64,000 nucleotides of DNA. It comes from Methylophilus medardensis. GTDB lineage: Bacteria; Pseudomonadota; Gammaproteobacteria; Burkholderiales; Methylophilaceae. The translations under genes were made by a program, and so were the position numbers. Positions within the stretch are counted from its first letter, which is position 1, and every line of letters starts with the position of its first letter. The stretch is from NCBI RefSeq assembly GCF_006363915.1, contig NZ_CP040946.1; one strand, given 5' to 3'. Positions 26,271-34,100 of this stretch are shown here, one piece after another. The notes beneath the pieces were generated by a model. That model had not been told where the DNA came from. It saw nothing but the letters and a program-made list of their open reading frames with translations, and made no database searches.

Positions 26271-27928
26271 TGAAACAAACGATCACAGAACTCATTCTAC
26301 AAGCGGTAAAACCACTGGTAGAAGACACCTCCAGCCTGAATGTCATTCTTGAGCGGCCAAAGGTTGCCGATCATGGTGACTTTGCGACGAATATCGCCAT
26401 GCAACTGGCAAAGCCATTGAAACAAAATCCGCGCGCAATCGCGCAGCAGATTATTGAGGGGTTGCCTGCTAATAATGTGATCTGCAAAGTTGAAATCGCT
26501 GGCGCAGGTTTTATTAACTTTTTTGTTTCAGCGGATAGCAAGCAGGCGGTTGTTCAGCAGATTTTGCAACAAGGCTCAAGCTTTGGTCAAAACCAGAGCG
26601 GCCAAGCGCAAAATGTACAGGTTGAATTCGTGTCTGCCAACCCGACTGGACCGCTGCATGTCGGCCATGGCCGCGGCGCCGCCGTGGGGGATTGTTTGTG
26701 CCGCTTGCTGGATGCAAATGGCTGGACAGTCACCCGTGAGTTTTACTACAACGATGCCGGGGCCCAAATCGACAATCTAACAAAATCCGTCTTGGCTCGC
26801 GTACAAGGGATTGCGCCTGAAGATGCCGGCTTCCCAGAAGATGGTTATCGCGGTGATTACATTCTAGATATTGCCCAGGCCTTCTTAGCCAAGGCCACCG
26901 TCACGGCCGACGACATGCAAGTCACGGCAAGCGGCGAGGTGACAGACACCGAATCTATTCGCAAATTTGCCGTGGCCTATTTGCGCCACGAGCAAGACCT
27001 TGACTTGCAAGCGTTTCAGATCAAATTTGATGTGTTCTCACTTGAAAGTGCGCTGTATAGCGAAGGCAAGGTCGATCATACGGTGTCGGCATTAATCGCC
27101 AGCGGCCACACCTACGAACAAGAAGGTGCTTTATGGTTGCGCACCACCGATTTCGGTGACGACAAAGATCGCGTCATGCGTAAAAAAGAGGGTGGCTATA
27201 CCTATTTTGTGCCTGATGTGGCTTATCACCGCGAAAAATGGGGACGTGGTTTCACGCGTGTCATTAACGAACAAGGGGCCGACCATCACAGCACCATCAC
27301 CCGTGTGCGTGCAGGCTTGCAAGCACTCGACGTCGGCATTCCACAAGGTTGGCCAGAATATGTCTTGCACCAGATGGTGACGGTGATGCGTGGCGGTGAA
27401 GAGGTCAAACTTTCTAAGCGTGCAGGCAGTTATGTCACCTTGCGTGACCTGATTGAAGAAGTCGGCTGTGATGCTACGCGTTATTTCTTGGCAGCGCGCA
27501 GCCCTGACTCACAATTAGTGTTTGATATCGACCTTGCCCGCGCGCAAACCAACGACAACCCGGTGTATTACATTCAATATGCGCATGCCCGTATTTGTAG
27601 TGTGCTCAATCAGTGGGGCGGCGACGTTACCAGTTTGGCGGGCGCAGAAATGTCGCCTTTGCAAAGTGCGACCGAGGCAGCCCTGATGCAAGCTCTCGGC
27701 CAATACCCTGAAGTGGTCAGCAATGCTTGCGAGGCGTTAGCCCCGCACATGATTGCCAACTATCTCAAGGAACTAGCCAGTGCCTTGCATAGTTATTACA
27801 ATGACACCAAATTTTTGGTGGATGAGCCGCAGCTTAAATTAGCACGGTTGGCATTGATTACCGCCACCCGTACCGTCCTGCGCAATGGCTTAACTTTACT
27901 GGGGGTCAGCGCCCCGGAAAAAATGTAA
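26270..27928 (+). CDS. argS: Arginyl-tRNA synthetase
   Basis: The 552-aa class I synthetase charges tRNA-Arg. The Add-1 tRNA-binding domain is at the N terminus (DHGDFATNIAMQLAK). The HIGH motif is present as HVGHGRG near residue 130 (SANPTGPLHVGHGRG), and KMSKS as KLSKR near residue 380. The DALR anticodon domain closes it, with the family SYYNDTKFLVDE. The start is TTG: an in-frame stop lies 24 bases upstream, no ATG is available, and no ribosome site is visible. It is followed by a SPOR-domain gene and dsbA in the same direction. Confidence 0.94.
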   Translation: MKQTITELILQAVKPLVEDTSSLNVILERPKVADHGDFATNIAMQLAKPLKQNPRAIAQQIIEGLPANNVICKVEIAGAGFINFFVSADSKQAVVQQILQQGSSFGQNQSGQAQNVQVEFVSANPTGPLHVGHGRGAAVGDCLCRLLDANGWTVTREFYYNDAGAQIDNLTKSVLARVQGIAPEDAGFPEDGYRGDYILDIAQAFLAKATVTADDMQVTASGEVTDTESIRKFAVAYLRHEQDLDLQAFQIKFDVFSLESALYSEGKVDHTVSALIASGHTYEQEGALWLRTTDFGDDKDRVMRKKEGGYTYFVPDVAYHREKWGRGFTRVINEQGADHHSTITRVRAGLQALDVGIPQGWPEYVLHQMVTVMRGGEEVKLSKRAGSYVTLRDLIEEVGCDATRYFLAARSPDSQLVFDIDLARAQTNDNPVYYIQYAHARICSVLNQWGGDVTSLAGAEMSPLQSATEAALMQALGQYPEVVSNACEALAPHMIANYLKELASALHSYYNDTKFLVDEPQLKLARLALITATRTVLRNGLTLLGVSAPEKM

Positions 27929-27968
27929 GCGTTTAATCAATGCTTCAATTAAATGGTAACCACTCCCT

Positions 27969-28562
27969 ATGAGTCGCGACTACAAACCCTCACAAACCAA
28001 AGCAAAAACCAAAAATAGTGGCAGTACTTTTTTTAATGGCCTGCTAGTCGGCCTGTTTTTGGGCGTCGCATTGACGGTGGCCTTAATTATTTACATTAAA
28101 GGTGACCATAGCCCATTCTCAAGTACTTTTAAAAAAGATGAAGGCGCTCAAGAGCTGCCGATTAAAAACACGGTCACCGAAGAAGAAGTTAAACCGGGCA
28201 GCCCGTCGATCGAAGATCCAAACAAGTTTGATTTTTACACCATTCTGCCTGATACCGAGAGCAAGATCAGCGAACAGCAGGTGAAAAAGAATCCAACCAT
28301 TAAACAAGAGAGTTATTTTGTACAAGTGGGCGCATTTGCCAAAGAAGATGATGCCAACAACCTCAAAACCCGCTTGGCATTGGTTGGCTTTGAAGCCTTT
28401 GTGCAAACAGCGGAAATCCCGAATAAAGGCACCATGCACCGCGTTCGCATTGGTCCGCTCAACGATTTGGCCAAAATTAGCAAGATTACTCATGACTTGG
28501 AAACCAATGGCTTTCAGGCCAATCTGATCAAAGTGAATATTGAATCCTCAGCCTCGCATTGA
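27969..28562 (+). CDS. FtsN-like SPOR-domain membrane protein
   Basis: The 197-aa protein has a basic cytoplasmic N terminus, one membrane segment (residues 21-43, FFNGLLVGLFLGVALTVALI), a linker, and a C-terminal SPOR domain (residues 115-192, YFVQVGAFAKEDDANNLKTRL ... HRVRIGPLNDLAKI). SPOR domains bind denuded septal peptidoglycan, so a cell-division role like that of FtsN is likely. The position between argS and dsbA is a common betaproteobacterial arrangement. Confidence 0.85.
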   Translation: MSRDYKPSQTKAKTKNSGSTFFNGLLVGLFLGVALTVALIIYIKGDHSPFSSTFKKDEGAQELPIKNTVTEEEVKPGSPSIEDPNKFDFYTILPDTESKISEQQVKKNPTIKQESYFVQVGAFAKEDDANNLKTRLALVGFEAFVQTAEIPNKGTMHRVRIGPLNDLAKISKITHDLETNGFQANLIKVNIESSASH

Positions 28563-28628
28563 CGCTGTCATCGTTACGGCCGCTGTCACGTTAAATCATT
28601 ACTTTCCACCAATTAGGAAACTGCGTTT

Positions 28629-29273
28629 ATGAAAAAAATGTTGTTAAGTTTGATGTTTTGGGCAGGACTGACTGCCACCAGTGCTTGGGCAGACCCACAG
28701 ATGGGCGAGCAATTCGACCAAGTCGCCCAACAAATCACCACTGATCAGCCAGCCAAGATCGAAGTGCTCGAACTGTTTTGGTACGGTTGTCCACACTGCT
28801 ACCATATGGAGCAGCCACTGGACGCTTGGGTAAAAAAATTGCCGGCAGACGTCTACTTTAAGCGTATGCCTGCCTTGCCAAATGCAAACTGGGCCCCAAT
28901 GGCAAAAACCTTTTTTGCGATGCAAGAGCTAGGTGTTCTCGACAAACTGCACAGCCAGCTGTTTGACGCGATTCATAAAACGAAAAGCCTCAATCCTGCC
29001 GATGAAGCCGCAGCGATGGATTGGGTCATCAAGCAAGGCGGTCTAGATAAAATCAAAGTTGAGAAGGCATTCAAATCATTTGCAGTCAACATGCAAATGA
29101 ATAAAGCGATGCAGACCTTTCGTGCCTCGGGCGCAACAGGCGTCCCTGCACTGATTATCGATGGCAAATATATCACGGGTAGCTCTATGGCCGGGGGCAA
29201 CGAGACAGCCTTGCAAACGGCGGATTTTATTATCAACAATGTGCGCAAAGACCGCGCCGCCAAAAAGAAATAA
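28629..29273 (+). CDS. dsbA: Thiol:disulfide interchange protein DsbA
   Basis: The 214-aa periplasmic oxidase introduces disulfides into exported proteins. A signal peptide ends at SAWA-DPQM. The thioredoxin-fold active site CPHC is seen in FWYGCPHCYHME near residue 57, and the cis-Pro loop in TGVPALIIDGKY. A basic KKK tail ends it. Secreted cysteine proteins here (XoxF, cytochromes, TpsA terminal cysteines) are likely clients, which is inference. TTAGGAAA precedes the ATG and a terminator follows. Confidence 0.93.
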   Translation: MKKMLLSLMFWAGLTATSAWADPQMGEQFDQVAQQITTDQPAKIEVLELFWYGCPHCYHMEQPLDAWVKKLPADVYFKRMPALPNANWAPMAKTFFAMQELGVLDKLHSQLFDAIHKTKSLNPADEAAAMDWVIKQGGLDKIKVEKAFKSFAVNMQMNKAMQTFRASGATGVPALIIDGKYITGSSMAGGNETALQTADFIINNVRKDRAAKKK

Positions 29274-29280
29274 CTAAAAT

Positions 29281-29308
29281 AAAAAGCCCTGTAAATACAG
29301 GGCTTTTT
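29281..29308. terminator. Bidirectional intrinsic terminator after dsbA
   Basis: AAAAAGCCCTGT (29281-29292) pairs with ACAGGGCTTTTT (29297-29308) over the loop AAAT. It lies seven bases after the dsbA stop and serves the converging FlaG-like gene as well. Confidence 0.92.
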
Positions 29309-29362
29309 AATCATCTGCCATTCGACTCGCGACGTTTGATTCAGACGCTATGCGCAATTGAC

Positions 29363-29707
29363 TTACTTTTCGCGAAAAGCCAACTTGCGAAGACGTTCTA
29401 ATGAACGACCAATGGCAATCACTTCTTCCAGCGGAATATAACGCATCACGGTTTGTGTTTCGACGTTTATTGCCATCACCACCACGCAACCATCAGACTC
29501 AGCGATAGCAAAATGAGTATTTTGCAAAACAGGTGAAACATAATCATTGAGCGCTTCTACCGCCACCCCAAGTTGCATCAAATCTATCTTGGGTGAATCT
29601 GGCAAATCGATCAGCGCATCACCACTGATCTCCTCATCCTCATCTGATATCCATTTCGCATCGGATTCAGGCGCTACTTGAGGACGCTTTGGATCAGGCA
29701 ATGACAT
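29363..29707 (-). CDS. FlaG-like small protein (orphan)
   Basis: The 114-aa protein has an acidic first half (ISDEDEEISGDALIDLPD). The C-terminal half follows the FlaG pattern: AVEALNDYVSPVLQNTHFAIAESDGCVVVMAINVETQTVMRYIPLEEVIAIGRSL, where FlaG has a two-strand unit followed by ...E-x-I-R-Q-I-P-x-E. FlaG proteins affect flagellar filament length, but no flagellar gene is near, so this may be a FlaG-fold protein with another role. GAGGAG lies six bases before the ATG, so the start is firm. Recognition is by pattern only. Confidence 0.5.
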   Translation of the reverse strand: MSLPDPKRPQVAPESDAKWISDEDEEISGDALIDLPDSPKIDLMQLGVAVEALNDYVSPVLQNTHFAIAESDGCVVVMAINVETQTVMRYIPLEEVIAIGRSLERLRKLAFREK

Positions 29708-30212
29708 GCAAACTCCTCAATCATTAATAAAAGCGAGCGTGGCATTCAACATCTAGACACCTTAATTGCTGAAAAGTCGTCCAAAGCAACTCCACCCATA
29801 GATTCCAACAAACCCAAGTGCCTCTGTCCTTTGATAAAACTCATTGGCCTAACTCACCGCAATATGCATCAGAGGCTTGGCAAAGGTAGTTAACGCTCAT
29901 TGAAACGGCCACAATGCCAAATATTCAGAAAAACCACTTTTTTAAAAAGTCCTTGATGCGGCTTGGATGAACCACCTGCACGTGGTGACCGCATCAAGGA
30001 AAGCTAAAAAAGTGGCGAACAGTGTTCAAACACACACGCCATCAAACACAATGCAATCAAAACCGAAAGCGTTACGATCATGCAAAACATCCATGCAATT
30101 AGTACTGTATTAAAGTGAGGCAAACGACTAATTCTTTTTGTCAGGGTAAAACACCAATTTCTCATTCAAATTCTCTTCAGATTGTGGATCGTATGTTGCA
30201 CAGAAAAAATAC
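29708..30212. other. 505-bp gap without a recognisable gene
   Basis: Neither strand holds a convincing coding frame with a ribosome site. The stretch contains the nested inverted repeat at 29934-30015 and, near 30017, the small dyad GAACAGTGTTC. Nothing else stands out. Confidence 0.6.
29934..30015. repeat. 82-bp nested inverted repeat (long hairpin)
   Basis: The outer arms CCACTTTTTTA (29934-29944) and TAAAAAAGTGG (30005-30015) and the inner arms TCCTTGATGCGG (29950-29961) and CCGCATCAAGGA (29989-30000) are both perfect. A third small stem ACCAC/GTGGT (29971-29986) sits in the apical loop. Read on the minus strand, the inner stem is followed by CTTTTT, so it could act as the terminator of the adhesin operon. 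It could also be a MITE-like element or a structured RNA. Confidence 0.75.
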
Positions 30213-30671
30213 TTACTGCGTACTCACAACCCCATCAAATTCAATACTCTTTACCTCGATCACTTCTAGTCCAGTGGAGGTGTCCAACAGATGTGGAATA
30301 CCAGTCAACACAACCTCTTGCCCAATATATTTGGACAGCATTAATGCGCCAGCGTCTAACTGATAGTCTTTTACTAAGGCTTCACCGCCATTAATCTGCT
30401 TGCCATGCAATTGATAAGTCATCGGATGATGATCATCAGCCCCAGCAGCCTGTACGACCCCACTGTAAAAAATGGGCGCTAGCCCCATATCACAATTGGT
30501 TGGTGGCGTTGAGGCACCCGCTGAGTTGTCTGCGTTGGTATTGCAGGGCTGTAATTGCTGTTGTTGACTGTCTGCGACAGTGGTTTGCGGCTTGTTCTCA
30601 GCGCTGTCATTCTGGCAACCAACCAATAACGTTCCAAACAAACAGATAAGAATAGGGGTATATCTATTCAT
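30213..30671 (-). CDS. Small putative lipoprotein of unknown function
   Basis: The 152-aa protein has a type II signal peptide with lipobox LVGC-QNDS (Cys 19), a Gln/Asn/Thr-rich linker, and a beta-rich C-terminal part (VVQAAGADDHHPMTYQLHGKQ, then YIGQEVVLTGIPHLLDTSTGLEVIEVKSIEF) that looks like an OB-fold. Family not recognised. It is the last gene of the run DUF4019 protein - adhesin - BamE-like lipoprotein, 91 bases after the latter, so a part in adhesin assembly or envelope function is possible but unproven. Confidence 0.7.
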   Translation of the reverse strand: MNRYTPILICLFGTLLVGCQNDSAENKPQTTVADSQQQQLQPCNTNADNSAGASTPPTNCDMGLAPIFYSGVVQAAGADDHHPMTYQLHGKQINGGEALVKDYQLDAGALMLSKYIGQEVVLTGIPHLLDTSTGLEVIEVKSIEFDGVVSTQ

Positions 30672-30762
30672 TTTTTTCCTTCATTTTTATCATTGTGAAT
30701 CACCGCCAGTTGACATGAGCTTCAAGGTCGTTCGCTGTTCAATCAAGCGGTACTCTAAAGGT

Positions 30763-31173
30763 TCACTTTGCGGGTTGCTCAACAATGTTCTTACAATCCT
30801 CGCGCTTCCAAGATAATTGGCTGACACGCCTCTCATCATCAAACCGGAGTTGAAATTGGCAAGTCAGCCAATTGTTTTTAGTTTTTTCCAGTTTAAATAT
30901 GTAGTTCCATTCAGTGACATTAAAAAAGCCTTCTTCAAAATGTGGTTTGTCAATTAATGCGTATACCTGCTGCTTAGCTAAACCCAAATTCACTTTTCTG
31001 AGATTTTCCATATTGACGTATGCGCCCTCTGGGATCCAAGAGTACTTAGGCGTGGGGAAAACCACCGGCTTGACTGAGGAAGACTGACTATGCCCCGTCA
31101 CACAAGCAGTGACTGAAGCCACCATGAATACAATGGCTGTTTTAGCGAGCAAGGATGAAAAATTGAATTTCAT
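30763..31173 (-). CDS. BamE/OmlA-like lipoprotein beside the adhesin
   Basis: The 136-aa lipoprotein has a lipobox VTAC-VTGH and a fold pattern like SmpA/OmlA (BamE): VNMENLRKVNLGLAKQQVYALIDKPHFEEGFFNVTEWNYIFKLEK, with the conserved G-x-x-K-x-x-V-x-x-L-x-G/D-x-P helix. Such BamE-like proteins are often encoded next to trimeric autotransporters and help insert or stabilise them (the Acinetobacter TpgA type is a known case). The start ATG 31173 gives the expected signal peptide; a longer in-frame start at 31203 would overlap the adhesin. It begins 23 bases after the adhesin stop. Confidence 0.75.
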   Translation of the reverse strand: MKFNFSSLLAKTAIVFMVASVTACVTGHSQSSSVKPVVFPTPKYSWIPEGAYVNMENLRKVNLGLAKQQVYALIDKPHFEEGFFNVTEWNYIFKLEKTKNNWLTCQFQLRFDDERRVSQLSWKREDCKNIVEQPAK

Positions 31174-31196
31174 GCACCGTTTTCCTAATTTGATGA

Positions 31197-34100
31197 TTAC
31201 CATTGGATTCCCACCCCGACGCCGACGCCGAATTTGTTGCGGGTATTCCCTGTTGCCCCAAAATTCAATGTGACACGCCCGTTTTCCGACATTCTGGAAA
31301 CCCCCATTGAGTAAGCGGATTCACCTTGGTAAGTGGCTGCGCCCATCGATGTAATCGTCTTATTAGGCTCCCAAGCTTGCGGCATTGAAGCCATGGCCAT
31401 GGCAGAAGCTGAGCCAGCATTTGCATCACGCGCCACATTCGTGATGCGTCCATCCAAATAATTTAAAGTCTCATAAACACTGCCAATGCCAGCTTGTAGT
31501 GTTTCAATCGCCTGATTGGTCGCATAGAGTTGGCTACCATTAATGGCATCTGTACTGGAGTTGCTAATGCGGCCAGCAGCCACATTTTGAATTTGACGCT
31601 CACTGCCAGCACGCCCAACACTGACGGTTGATAGTTCCGCACCAGAGCCAGCAAATGCGAAAGTACTGCTGCCAATAGAGACACTTTGCGTTCGAGCATA
31701 ATTGCCAGTGACACTAAAGGCCCCTAAGGCCACACTATTTGCCTTTGTTGCTTGAGCGCCAACGCCTAAGGCTACGGTACGTGTTGCAGAAAGGACTGAG
31801 TCACTTCCAACACTAACTGACTGATTTGCCGATGCTGATACAGTATTATTGTTACCTATAATCGTAGTATCATCAGCACCAGCCTCTAGCTGACTAGGGT
31901 CTCCAATGACGATCGAGCGGTTACTCGCAACTGTATTACCAACCCCAATCGCGATCGATTTTTCACCGGTAACCGTATTATTAGTCCCGATCGCAACGGA
32001 TTGTTTAGCTGCTGTATTTTGATAACCAACCGCAACTGCCTCTTGACCATTTGCGGTTGACCTGAAGCCTATAGCCGTGGCGTTTTCAGCCGTTGCTTGC
32101 GCATTCGAGCCAAGTGCTGTGGTGCCCTTTTGGCTCGCTTTTACACATAAGCCCACGCCGGTGGAGTCAACACCATTCACTGTTTGGCAATCAGATGCTT
32201 TGACTGAGCTAGTAGTGGTGTTATTAAAACCATATGTTTGCGTCATGAGTCGGCCTGGATTTGCAGAATCCACACCGCCTGCAGATGGGGGCAATAAACC
32301 AACCTGCCCACCACCGCCAGCGTCGAGCAATGGACTCAGCACGGTCTGAAGAACATGTAACTGACTACCATTGATCGCATCCGTACTGGTGGCATTCACT
32401 CTACCGGCTGCAACATTGGTAATTGTTCTTTCGTTATCAGCACTACCTACGCTCACCGTACCTACCGGGGTCGTTCCAGCATATTGATAGTCTTTTCCTC
32501 CCAAGGATGTTTTGCTGGTAGCCACGACATCCACGGTTTTGCTGGCTGCACCAATGGCGACACTGTTGAATGTATCTGCTGTGGCGCCTTTACCGATTGC
32601 TATCGCATTGTCTTTAGAGGCAATCGCGTCTTTACCCGATGCAATGGCGTCAGCGCCGGTAGCACCATCATTATTAAGGTTGCCACCACCTGTAGAATTC
32701 ACGCTGTAATATTTGGTTTTAGCAGCCGCAATTGCAGAAGTCATCTGATTCAGGTTAACCGCATCTGATCCAGCAGTGCCGGCAGCCACATTTGTGATTG
32801 CATTGCCGCCCATATTGAGGGTATTGCCTGCCCCCATTGCAATGCCTGTACTACTCAAGGTTGGGCCGCCATTGATACCAACAGAAGTTAAGCCTTTCAG
32901 TTCAGGGTTTACCGCCAGCTGCACCTCTTTGCCGATTTGTGTGACGATGACATTGTTACCCGCCGTAAATTTTGCAGTATCTCCAGGGGCGATGTTTGCC
33001 ACTGAACTGCCTATGGCAACGCCACTTCCCACCGCGTTGGTAGTCATATCCCAACCGCGTCCAGCGGTTTGTTTAACTGCATACAACTGTGAGCCATTGA
33101 CTGCATCTTTGCTGTCTTCTGTCACCGCACCGGCTTCCACATTTCTAACTACCTTGTTGCCTGCATCCACACCGGATTCAGTTACGCTAGGTCCGCCTTC
33201 GATGACTAATCCAGTTGCGCCGAGCTTCACATTGCTGCCCACCGCCACACCTGTACTATCCATTGTGGTATTACCCGTTTTGACAGAGTTCAAGTTAAGC
33301 TCCTGAGCAATATCCACTTTTACATTCGTACCTACATTCGATACGATGACATTACTAGATCCCGCGGCAATATCCACTGTTGCGCCAGGTGCAACATTAG
33401 AGCTATCCCCTCCATTTGTAGACAAATTCCAACCTTTTGATGCAGTCGTATTTACAGCATTAATTGCTTCAGCAACGGATCCATAGGTGCCCGCATTTGT
33501 TGTAAAACCTGTTTTCAATGTACCGTCTGCGTTATAGCTAACATTCCCTCCCAAAGTCGTTGTTAACTGGCCAATATTCACAGCATCCGTCGTTGCCGTA
33601 CCGACACCCACATTGACGATCTTCTGACCACTCGCATCAAAGCCATTGGCTTTCACCTGACCAGCAAATACTGGCGCATCCGCCAATTGAATATCGATTC
33701 CATCCGTCCCGTTGGCAACCGTCTTAATGTTGCCTCCAGAGTATGAGCCCGCTGCGGTTGCTGCACCTTTAATATTGAAGGTCTGACCTAATTTACGATC
33801 AACATTAGTGCCGCTATTACCAGCAAATGTCAGCGGTGTGTCGGCAATCGCTTTGGTGGTGCCTGCAATGGCATCCGCCACGTTATTGTAGTCTTTCCCG
33901 CCTACCGTAAAGCCGCCCGTGACCTTACCCGTCGCAGGGTCGAATGTCGTGCCGCCACCAAGTTTGTCGGTCACAGAGCCAAGGGCTGTGTTTAATTGAC
34001 CGCCGTTGACCCCATCCGTCGAGCCCATTGCCAAACTACCAGCGCCTACATTAATAAGCTTGCCACCGCTAAAGTCCGCTCCCTTGAAGGTCGGCGTCTC

